A stretch of DNA of 5,959 nucleotides. It comes from Spirochaetia bacterium. GTDB taxonomy: Bacteria > Spirochaetota > Spirochaetia > Sphaerochaetales > Sphaerochaetaceae. Below, one piece after another: positions 1-5,959 of the stretch. Location: contig SABI01000160.1 in NCBI GenBank assembly GCA_009929055.1, positions 1 to 5,959 on the forward strand. The letters run 5' to 3'. The position numbers and the translations under genes were made by a program. The stretch's first letter is position 1, and every line of letters begins with the position of its first letter. Below the pieces are notes generated by a model. That model ran no database searches. It saw nothing but the letters and a program-made list of their open reading frames with translations, and had not been told where the DNA came from.

Positions 1-253
1 ATTATCTTGTTATCAGAATAGTAATTAGTATTTTAATGAGCTAATTTTTATAATAATCCCCACTCTGTTATCACAATTTATTACAAAATTTCTCTCATAT
101 TTAATGAATAATTGAAAGAAAACTAGGTTGATTTTTGCTACTATTGTCTTATGTTTAGCTGATTTTTGTAGATTCTCATAAAGATATTGGAAAGGCTGAC
201 ACTCAGTATCAGCCTCTCTCTATTCTTATATTTTTAACTATGTATGTATACTT
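1..253. other. Non-coding left flank
   Basis: No plausible coding region occurs here on either strand. Apart from the hairpin at 193-215, the only thing noted is a weak minus-strand promoter-like pair, TTGTGA (76-71) and TATAAA (52-47) with an 18-base spacer, which could serve a gene beyond the left edge. A/T-rich sequence makes chance matches likely. Confidence 0.45.
193..215 (-). terminator. Probable terminator after the secreted-protein gene
   Basis: A perfect 7-bp inverted repeat AGGCTGA / TCAGCCT (193-199 and 209-215) with a 9-base loop lies 38 bases beyond the stop codon. On the minus strand the stem runs into TTTCC and then an A/T-rich stretch, so the T-run is weak. On the plus strand it is followed by a pyrimidine-rich stretch ending in TATATTTTT, so it might act in either direction. 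The stem's GC content stands out from its surroundings. Confidence 0.5.
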
Positions 254-856
254 TTATGATGCTGTTACAGCTGCTAATATAAATCCAGTAAAAGTTCCTT
301 CAGGGAGACCAGCAGCTAGGTTTAAGGCTCCAGCAAATTCTACTTTAAGTAAAAGTGTTTGCCAGCGAAGGCCATTGCTTGTTGTCAACATAGCAGTAGT
401 AGCAGGAACAGCAGTTGGAGCACTTGTTCCAAAGACCGCTACTGTTCCAATTGGTGAGCCAGATACAGTAACTTTTGAGTTACCAGAAGAAGCTGTCCAA
501 GAAAGTCTATAGGGGACGTAATATGTTGTAGTTCCAAGATTGAGAGTAAGAGGGCTAGGAGTAAACTTTACTGTAGCCTGTAAGTTACCTGTGTTATAAA
601 GGCTATAATAACCTACCTCTTGAGCTCCATCGACTTCAATATTTAATCCAGTTTTAGTAATACTTCCTGATGATGCAGCACTTAAAGCAGTAACAATAGC
701 TGGTGCAGAAGTGTTATCTGTGGCAGTAAATCCATGATAGAGTTTTGGTGCAATTACAGTTTGAAGGCCAAGGTTAGTTGAAGTGGGAGCACCTGTTTCA
801 GCAAATGCGACAAACGCCACACTTAACACTAATAGAATAGCAATTATTTTTTTCAT
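254..856 (-). CDS. Secreted beta-rich protein of unknown function
   Basis: The 200-residue product has a clear Sec signal peptide: MKK, a hydrophobic core (residues 4-18) and an AFA|E cleavage site after residue 19. The mature protein of about 181 residues has no cysteine, few charged residues and is rich in Thr, Ser, Ala, Gly and Val with alternating beta-type patterns such as LQATVKFTPSPLTLNL. No lipobox, sortase signal or further membrane segment is seen, so release to the periplasm or cell exterior is expected. The C-terminal LPEGTFTGFILAAVTAS resembles the last strands of Ig-like pilin or spore-coat-U-type domains, but this is a loose resemblance and no function is claimed. The ATG at 856 is supported by AAGGAG nine bases upstream. 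The gene has its own promoter and is separated from hydA by a terminator, so it is probably unrelated to the hydrogenase. I do not recognise the family. Confidence 0.85.
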   Translation of the reverse strand: MKKIIAILLVLSVAFVAFAETGAPTSTNLGLQTVIAPKLYHGFTATDNTSAPAIVTALSAASSGSITKTGLNIEVDGAQEVGYYSLYNTGNLQATVKFTPSPLTLNLGTTTYYVPYRLSWTASSGNSKVTVSGSPIGTVAVFGTSAPTAVPATTAMLTTSNGLRWQTLLLKVEFAGALNLAAGLPEGTFTGFILAAVTAS

Positions 857-865
857 TATATTAAT

Positions 866-871
866 CTCCTT
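866..871 (-). promoter_or_regulatory. Shine-Dalgarno sequence of the secreted-protein gene
   Basis: AAGGAG on the minus strand, 9 bases before the ATG at 856, is a strong ribosome binding site. It supports that start, which also places the signal peptide exactly at the N-terminus. Confidence 0.8.
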
Positions 872-885
872 AATATCTTATTTAG

Positions 886-913
886 CAGATGACTCAACTC
901 AATGTTTCATCTG
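886..913 (-). promoter_or_regulatory. Inverted repeat at the 5' end of the secreted-protein leader
   Basis: CAGATGA (913-907 on the minus strand) and TCATCTG (892-886) form a 7-bp stem around a 14-base loop that contains the direct repeat TTGAGTTGAG. It coincides with the predicted 5' end of the mRNA and ends 15 bases before the Shine-Dalgarno sequence. It could be an mRNA-stabilising 5' hairpin or, as DNA, an operator just downstream of the promoter. The repeat is seen directly; either role is inference. Confidence 0.45.
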
Positions 914-918
914 GAGAA

Positions 919-947
919 AGAATACTAATTTACACCACTTATGTCAA
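919..947 (-). promoter_or_regulatory. Sigma70-type promoter of the secreted-protein gene
   Basis: On the minus strand a perfect -35 box TTGACA (947-942) is followed after 17 bases by TATTCT (924-919), a 4/6 match to TATAAT. Transcription would start near 912, giving a leader of roughly 56 bases. The stretch immediately upstream (about 950-1020) is extremely A/T-rich with A-runs on this strand (only 3 G/C in bases 961-1020), resembling an UP element. The predicted start is inferred from spacing only. Confidence 0.6.
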
Positions 948-1199
948 CAGTTTATCGTAAAAATTATAATAATTTTATTTTTTTTAAATTACTTTTTTTA
1001 TATTGTTATATAATATAGATTTATATACTAATTAATGATTATACAAGAATTAACAAAACCCTTGTACGGCCTTTATACTAAAGATTATATAACATCTAAT
1101 AAGATGATTTATACAGTTTCTTTAATTATAAAAGCATCTAACTTGTCACTACTGTCTTAAGTTGAAAGCTTAATTATCTAACTACCAAATCTTCTAACC

Positions 1200-1235
1200 A
1201 AAAAAATAATCAGTTGTATATTTGGTACAACTGAT
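1200..1235 (-). terminator. Intrinsic terminator of the hydrogenase operon
   Basis: A perfect 10-bp inverted repeat, ATCAGTTGTA / TACAACTGAT (1209-1218 and 1226-1235), encloses a 7-base loop. On the minus strand it is followed by TA and then seven T residues (1206-1200). It begins 74 bases past the hydA stop. The stem is only 30% GC, but its length and the T-run fit a Rho-independent terminator. It separates the hydrogenase transcript from the secreted-protein gene. Read on the plus strand it has no T-run after the stem, so it works in the minus direction only. Confidence 0.8.
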
Positions 1236-1309
1236 AGAGATAAAGAGAATTACATGTGTAAGAACTATGCTTCTTTTTTCTAATACACCTTAGTATAAAA
1301 CCTTACCTA

Positions 1310-3094
1310 TTAAAAAGGGCCATACTCCCCTCTCTTTGTATAGCTTGTATGAAGTAGATGATGACTTCTTTCACCTAATGGGTGAGTAAGGAACTCTTCG
1401 TACAAAGCTCTAATCGAAGGATTCTCATGACTCTTACGAATTGCATAGTTACTATCTTCAAGATAAATTGACTCTGCCCTCTTCTTTCGAATCTCAGAAT
1501 TTGTAGGAATTGGTTGACCTCCACCTCCTAAGCACCCTCCAGGACAAGCCATCACCTCTATAAATGCGTAAGGAGAGGTCTTATTGTTAATCTGTTCCAT
1601 GAGCTTTTTAGCATGAGACAAGCTATGAGCGACAGCAACTTTTAAAGGCATCTCGCCAATCATGACAGTCGCTTCCTTGATCCCTTCCATCCCCCTTACA
1701 TCCATGAAATCTATTGAAGAGAGGCTCTTTTTTGTGAGAACCTCATAAGCAGTACGTAGGGCTGCTTCCATAACTCCCCCCGTTGCTCCAAAGATGACTG
1801 CAGCACCTGTAGAACTTCCAAGAGGATTGTCGAAATTCTCATCAGGGAGGGATGAAAATTCAATTCCTACCCGTTTAAACATAGAAGCAAGTTCTCTCGT
1901 GGTAAGGGCATAATCGACATCAGCAAAACGTTCGCTTTCATCTGCCTTCAGCTCTTCTTTCCAGAAATCAAAGGCACCATCCATCTCATTCCTACCAGCT
2001 TCAAACTTCTTAGCTGTGCAGGGCATGATGGAAACTACCCGAATCTTTCTTGGATCTAGTCCTGCTTGCTTAGCATAGAAGGTCTTGGCAATTGCACCAA
2101 ACATCTGTTGAGGTGATTTACAGGTCGATAAATGGTCAAGTTGCTCAGGATAGAAATGCTCTATATATTTAATCCATCCAGGGGAGCAGGAAGTAATCAT
2201 CGGAAGGGTTCCCCCTTCCTGAATCCTTTTAATAAGCTCATGCCCCTCTTCCATTATGGTGAGGTCAGCTGCAAACTGGGTATCAAATACTTTATAAAAA
2301 CCAAGCCTCCGTAAACCAGCTACCATTTGGCCAGTTACAAGAGCTCCATAGGGCATCCCCATTGCCTCCCCTATTCCTACTCGAATTGCAGGGGCTGTTT
2401 GAACAATAGTGAAAAGCTCTGGATTAGAGATATCTTTAAACACCTCTTCAATGTGGCTTCTTTCAACAATAGCACCAGTGGGGCACACTAAAGAGCACTG
2501 TCCACAATTAGTACATACCGAATACCCTAGTCCTTTGTCAAGGAATGTAGAAACTTTACTACCAAGACCCCTTCCTGCGATATCGATTGCATGGACACTT
2601 TGGACTTGTGCACACACCTCTACACAACGATTACAGAGGATGCACTTATTAGGATCTCTCACAAGAGAGGAAGATGACCAGTCGAGAGGAATAAGCTTCT
2701 TTTTTGTTCGTTGAAATCTACTCTCCTTTACTCCTAGTTGTTTGGCAAGGTTCTGTAATTCACAGTTGAGGTTTCTTTCACAGGAGAGACATTCTAAAGG
2801 ATGATTTGCAAGGATAAGTTCAAGGTTCAACTTTCTTGAACTTCTTATTCTTTCACTATTGGTGGTCACTTCCATCCCAGGGAGTGCAATACCTGTGCAC
2901 GACCGTACCAGACGTTTGGAGTTCTTAATCTCTACTACACAAATACCACACGAGCCATGGGAAGAAACTTCATCTAAGTGGCAAAGTGTGGGGATTTTTA
3001 TCCCTACTTGGCGACATGCTTCTAATATTGTTGTCCCTTTTTCGACACTTACAATTTGACCATCAATAGTAAGTTCTATCTTCTCTTTAGCCAT
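1310..3094 (-). CDS. hydA: [FeFe]-hydrogenase catalytic subunit, NADH-linked group A type (HydA/HndD)
   Basis: It catalyses reversible 2H+ + 2e- = H2 in the cytoplasm, exchanging electrons with the NuoF-like partner. The 594 residues are laid out as follows. A [2Fe-2S] domain has C38, C49, C52 and C66. A His-type [4Fe-4S] site has H98, C102, C105 and C111. Two ferredoxin clusters use C151/C154/C157/C161 and C194/C197/C200/C204. The H-cluster domain has L1 TSCSPGW (301-307), L2 MPCTAKKFEA (357-366) and L3 EVMACPGGC (513-521; C517, C521). The small-subunit-like tail is about 550-594. Proton-path residues aligned to Clostridium CpI are kept: E283, E286, R290 and S323, plus K362 near the cluster. 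L1 has Ser where the prototype has a second Cys. The ATG at 3094 is chosen because MAKEKIELTIDG fits the family N-terminus and has a Shine-Dalgarno sequence; a longer TTG start at 3154 would run 68 bases into the upstream gene. The stop codons overlap such that the start shares 8 bases with the upstream gene. No frameshift is seen. The exact subgroup (A2, A3 or other) is uncertain. Confidence 0.97.
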   Translation of the reverse strand: MAKEKIELTIDGQIVSVEKGTTILEACRQVGIKIPTLCHLDEVSSHGSCGICVVEIKNSKRLVRSCTGIALPGMEVTTNSERIRSSRKLNLELILANHPLECLSCERNLNCELQNLAKQLGVKESRFQRTKKKLIPLDWSSSSLVRDPNKCILCNRCVEVCAQVQSVHAIDIAGRGLGSKVSTFLDKGLGYSVCTNCGQCSLVCPTGAIVERSHIEEVFKDISNPELFTIVQTAPAIRVGIGEAMGMPYGALVTGQMVAGLRRLGFYKVFDTQFAADLTIMEEGHELIKRIQEGGTLPMITSCSPGWIKYIEHFYPEQLDHLSTCKSPQQMFGAIAKTFYAKQAGLDPRKIRVVSIMPCTAKKFEAGRNEMDGAFDFWKEELKADESERFADVDYALTTRELASMFKRVGIEFSSLPDENFDNPLGSSTGAAVIFGATGGVMEAALRTAYEVLTKKSLSSIDFMDVRGMEGIKEATVMIGEMPLKVAVAHSLSHAKKLMEQINNKTSPYAFIEVMACPGGCLGGGGQPIPTNSEIRKKRAESIYLEDSNYAIRKSHENPSIRALYEEFLTHPLGERSHHLLHTSYTKRGEYGPF

Positions 3095-5959
3095 GTATTG
3101 CCCCCTTGGACTCAATAGTACGAATATCACATCTAAGGCACCGAGAAGCCTCAAGTCTCGCTTGTTCTCCTAGATACCCTCGATTTATCTCTGCAAAGTT
3201 TCCTCTTCTTTCACTTACCTTTAGGTGTCTTGGTGCAACACTTTTACCTGCTGGAATTTCTTCTGGTGCTTCATTACTATAAGAGAACTTTTCAAACAGG
3301 GCTGAGAATCTTTTCTTGCCAGTTAGCTCAAAATCAATAACTTGGGCTGCATCCTTTGCATACCCCATCGCTTCTGCAGCAGTTGAAGGACCTGTTACAA
3401 GGTCTCCAATTGCATAGACCCCTTCGAGGTTAGTCTTGTAGGTATACCGTTCTATTCGTGCATTGCCAAATGAATCGGTAGCAATACCTTCTTGAATGAG
3501 GAGACTACTCTCAACATGTTCCCCAATTGCGACAACTACCATATCACAAGGGAGAGTGGTTGTATTTCCACTATCCATAGGTCTTTGTCTTCCAGAGAGG
3601 TCATAGGAGCCTTTTTCCATCTCCATTATTTCGAAGGATTCAACTTTTCCAGTAATATCTCCTCTAATTTGGACTGGGGCACTCATAAAAGAGAAAACAA
3701 TTCCCTCTTTGAGAGCTTCTGCAATTTCACTCTTGTTTGCACTCATATCTTCCTTTGCCCTACGATAGGCAACGGTGACCTCACACCCCCTTCTCCAAAG
3801 AGTTCGAGCTGCATCAATGGCCACATTGCCTCCACCGATAATGATGGCTCTCTTCCCTATTGTAATTGGAACATCTTTTTCTAATTTCTCTAACAACTCT
3901 GTCCCTTGAATGACACCGCTAAGATCAATGCCTGGAATCTCGAGTTCCATGTGTTGATACGCACCGGTAGCGAGGATAAGAGTTGAATACTTTTTCTGTA
4001 ATTCAGCTAGACTAAAATCTTTACCCAACTTTGTATTGAATACAAAGTTAACTCCTAGCGCATCAAAAAGTTCTAGTTCTTTATCAAGCACCTCTTTAGG
4101 AAGGCGGTAAGAAGGGATTCCATAGCGAAGGACTCCTCCTCCCTTTTCATTCGAATCAAAGATAGTGATCTGATGTCCAAGTCTTACTAAGTAGAACGCT
4201 GCTGCTAATCCTGCAGGTCCCGCTCCAATAATTGCGATCTCTTTGCCAGTAGGGGGAAGAATACTGTCGATGAGTTTCTTGTAGATGGCACTTTCTCGCC
4301 CCATCTTATACATAGTGTCAGCTAGATACCGATGAATCTCTCCTTGATGAACAGGCTCATCGATACTATCTCGTCGGCAACGCATCTGACAGTGGAAGTG
4401 ACAAATTCTCCCAATAGTTCCTGGTAGAGGGTTATCTTGGATGGTTGACTCAAAAGCCTCCTCCAATCGATTTTCTTTCAATAACTGCAAATATGCTGGA
4501 ATATCCATATGCATTGGGCAAGAGTTTGAACACAGGGCAGTAATAAGGTCTTCACAGGTACCACTTGAACAATGATGGCGATGAATATGCTCTTCATACT
4601 CATCTCTAAAGTATTTCAATGTAGTGAGCACTGGGTTAGGGGCTGATTGACCAAGACCGCATACTGCAGTATTGCAGATATTAAGGCCGAGTTCTTCCAT
4701 CAAAAGAAGATCATTTTCTGTCCCCTTCCCCTGGACTATCTTATTGAGTAAGGCTAATTCTTGACTAAGTCCTTCCCTGCATGGAACACACTTTCCACAA
4801 GACTCTTTATGGGTGAATTCGATGAAGTACCTCGCAACATCGACCATACAGCTATCTTGATCCATGACGACCATTCCCCCCGAACCCATAATAGCCCCTA
4901 AACTTTGCAAGGATTCATAATCAATTGGGGTGTAAAACTTAGAAGCTGGAATACATCCTCCCGAAGGGCCTCCCGATTGTACTGCCTTAATCTTCTTATT
5001 AGGAGATGATGAGCCTCCTCCCACCTCATAGATAAGGGTACAAAGATTTTCACCTAAAGGGAGTTCTACTAACCCAGTATTCTTTACTTTTCCTACAAGA
5101 GAGAAAACTTTAGTTCCTGGGCTATCATTTGTTCCTGTTTGTTTAAACCAAGAACTTCCCATCCCTATGATAACTGGAATATTGCACCACGTTTCAAGGT
5201 TATTAATTGTAGTTGGATAACCAAGATACCCTTTTTGTGCCGGAAATGGGGGTTTCATGGTAGGTCTACCTGCTTTTCCTTCTACTGATGCTATTAAAGC
5301 TGTCTCTTCTCCACACACAAAGGCACCAGCTCCTTCTACTATTTCAATGTCAAACTGAAAGTTAGTGTTAGGGATTTTCTTTCCAAGTAAACCAACCTCT
5401 CTCGCTTGCTTGACAGCAAGCTTTAATCTCTCTACTGCTAGTGGGTACTCTGCCCTCACATATACGATTCCCTGCGATGTGTGCATCGCGTAGGCTCCAA
5501 TGAGCATTCCTTCTATGAGCATATGAGGGTCACTTTCCATCTCGTTACGGTTCATGTATGCCCCGGGGTCTCCTTCATCGGCGTTACAGATAATAAATTT
5601 CTTTTCAGCGTCGTTTTTGTTCATTAACTCCCATTTCAGTCCAGTAGGGAATCCCGCTCCTCCTCTCCCACGAAGGAGAGAATTCTTCACTTCTTGGATA
5701 ACTTCATCACTACTTTTCTCCCATACTGCCTTAAAAAAAGCACTATAGCCCCCCACAGCAAGATATTCTTCAATCTTGGTTGGATCTATTAGACCTGCAT
5801 GGCGTAGCACTATCTTTTTTTGTGAACGGAAATATGAGATTTCATTCCATTCAGGAATTGAATCAAACCCTTCGCCGTAGATAAATTTTGTCCCTAAATG
5901 ATCCCATTGTGATATTTTACAAAGGACTCTGCTATGGTCAAACGAGCCCTTTTCTATAG
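3087..5959 (-). CDS. NuoF (HydB/HndC-like)-GltD fusion flavoprotein, hydrogenase diaphorase subunit; 5' end beyond window
   Basis: This is a predicted cytoplasmic electron-transfer subunit partnering the adjacent HydA. Residue numbers count from the GTG at 5810. The NuoF module (about 1-410) has the FMN/NAD loop RGRGGAGFPTGLKW (47-60), CNADEGDPGAYMNR (75-88), GAGAFVCGEETAL (160-172), an SLBB region (about 233-290) and N3-type cluster cysteines C338, C341, C344 and C384. The GltD/NfnL-like module (about 411-830) has Fe-S cysteines C414, C419, C427, C431, C470, C474 and C478, an FAD-binding GAGPAG (529-534), an NAD(P)-binding GGGNVAIDAAR (659-669) with YRR (682-684), as in NADPH-using GltD, and the second FAD motif GVYAIGD (797-803). 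The tail carries EASRCLRCD (887-895). The frame stays open for 49 more codons to the window edge, ending in family-like IPEWNEISYFRSQKKI, and has no start codon there. The gene is therefore partial and the GTG is not favoured as the start. An N-terminal thioredoxin-like [2Fe-2S] domain may lie outside. Module assignment is firm; NADP specificity and electron bifurcation are inferred. Confidence 0.93.
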   Translation of the reverse strand, partial: IEKGSFDHSRVLCKISQWDHLGTKFIYGEGFDSIPEWNEISYFRSQKKIVLRHAGLIDPTKIEEYLAVGGYSAFFKAVWEKSSDEVIQEVKNSLLRGRGGAGFPTGLKWELMNKNDAEKKFIICNADEGDPGAYMNRNEMESDPHMLIEGMLIGAYAMHTSQGIVYVRAEYPLAVERLKLAVKQAREVGLLGKKIPNTNFQFDIEIVEGAGAFVCGEETALIASVEGKAGRPTMKPPFPAQKGYLGYPTTINNLETWCNIPVIIGMGSSWFKQTGTNDSPGTKVFSLVGKVKNTGLVELPLGENLCTLIYEVGGGSSSPNKKIKAVQSGGPSGGCIPASKFYTPIDYESLQSLGAIMGSGGMVVMDQDSCMVDVARYFIEFTHKESCGKCVPCREGLSQELALLNKIVQGKGTENDLLLMEELGLNICNTAVCGLGQSAPNPVLTTLKYFRDEYEEHIHRHHCSSGTCEDLITALCSNSCPMHMDIPAYLQLLKENRLEEAFESTIQDNPLPGTIGRICHFHCQMRCRRDSIDEPVHQGEIHRYLADTMYKMGRESAIYKKLIDSILPPTGKEIAIIGAGPAGLAAAFYLVRLGHQITIFDSNEKGGGVLRYGIPSYRLPKEVLDKELELFDALGVNFVFNTKLGKDFSLAELQKKYSTLILATGAYQHMELEIPGIDLSGVIQGTELLEKLEKDVPITIGKRAIIIGGGNVAIDAARTLWRRGCEVTVAYRRAKEDMSANKSEIAEALKEGIVFSFMSAPVQIRGDITGKVESFEIMEMEKGSYDLSGRQRPMDSGNTTTLPCDMVVVAIGEHVESSLLIQEGIATDSFGNARIERYTYKTNLEGVYAIGDLVTGPSTAAEAMGYAKDAAQVIDFELTGKKRFSALFEKFSYSNEAPEEIPAGKSVAPRHLKVSERRGNFAEINRGYLGEQARLEASRCLRCDIRTIESKGAIHG
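3101..3107 (-). promoter_or_regulatory. Shine-Dalgarno sequence of hydA
   Basis: On the minus strand AAGGGGG lies 6 bases before the ATG at 3094, inside the last codons of the flavoprotein gene. It decides the start in favour of MAKEK. The ATGGCTAA overlap of start and upstream stop makes translational coupling likely, which would help keep the two subunits in proportion. Confidence 0.7.

Larger units (their letters stand above)
857..1309. other. Intergenic spacer between hydA and the secreted-protein gene
   Basis: This 453-base stretch is non-coding. It holds the hydrogenase terminator (1200-1235), the promoter, leader hairpin and ribosome binding site of the secreted-protein gene (857-947), and a very A/T-rich tract (about 950-1060). 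In bases 1060-1199 and 1236-1309 I see only short, weak inverted repeats and no convincing gene or RNA. Confidence 0.7.

Noticed and set aside
47..76. Minus-strand promoter-like TTGTGA / TATAAA pair near the left edge
   Set aside because: It has an 18-base spacer and a weak -35 box in A/T-rich sequence, and no downstream gene is visible; it is mentioned only within the left-flank entry.
240..512. Plus-strand open frame of 90 codons
   Set aside because: It is antisense to the secreted-protein gene, which has a signal peptide, ribosome site and promoter; the plus frame has none of these.
783..1013. Plus-strand open frame of 76 codons
   Set aside because: It runs antisense over the signal peptide and promoter region, then into A/T-rich spacer whose phenylalanine/isoleucine-rich translation only mimics a membrane segment.
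1100..1117. Short inverted repeat CATCT/AGATG
   Set aside because: A 5-bp stem in A/T-rich sequence with no adjacent T-run or gene end is expected by chance.
2132..3059. Three plus-strand open frames (2132-2314, 2409-2714, 2859-3059)
   Set aside because: They are antisense shadows of the conserved hydA coding sequence.
3092..3154. A 20-residue N-terminal extension of HydA from a TTG start at 3154
   Set aside because: MRLLGALDVIFVLLSPRGQY is not homologous to the family N-terminus, lies over the flavoprotein C-terminal EASRCLRCD coding region, and the ATG at 3094 has its own Shine-Dalgarno sequence.
3492..5748. Plus-strand open frames at 3492-3884 and 5554-5748
   Set aside because: They are antisense to conserved GltD and NuoF motifs and show no protein-like features or ribosome sites.

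Overview
The window is a moderately AT-rich bacterial sequence with three protein-coding genes, all on the minus strand and read right to left. Its core is the end of an operon for an NAD(H)-linked, modular [FeFe]-hydrogenase, which points to an anaerobic fermenter or acetogen-like bacterium. The small secreted protein with an MKKIIAILLVL-type signal peptide and the overall composition would suit a gut or sediment spirochaete (Sphaerochaeta/Treponema-like). A Bacillota host cannot be excluded, so this placement is low-confidence inference.

Right part (3087 to the right edge): a large flavoprotein gene whose 5' end lies outside the window. Its visible 956 residues hold a NuoF/HydB/HndC-type NADH dehydrogenase module (FMN, NAD, SLBB and N3-type [4Fe-4S] sites) joined in one reading frame to a GltD/NfnL-type Fe-S and FAD/NAD(P)H oxidoreductase module. 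The obvious GTG start at 5810 is probably not real, because conserved family sequence continues upstream to the edge without a stop.

Middle (1310-3094): hydA (hndD-like), a 594-residue catalytic subunit with a [2Fe-2S] domain, a His-type [4Fe-4S] site, two ferredoxin [4Fe-4S] clusters, the H-cluster domain and a small-subunit tail. It overlaps the flavoprotein gene by 8 bases and has its own Shine-Dalgarno sequence. A 10-bp hairpin followed by a T-run at 1200-1235 ends this transcript. Together the two proteins would connect H2 production or oxidation to NAD(H), probably to NADP(H), and possibly to ferredoxin. A NuoE/HydC-like subunit is expected further upstream but is not in the window.

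Left part (1-1309): a 453-base AT-rich spacer carries the hydrogenase terminator, then a good sigma70-type promoter with an A/T-rich upstream tract and an mRNA 5' hairpin. This drives a separate 200-residue secreted, beta-rich, cysteine-free protein of unknown function (254-856). A GC-containing hairpin lies downstream at 193-215. No gene is visible in bases 1-253. No RNA genes, insertion sequences, CRISPR arrays or attachment sites were found.
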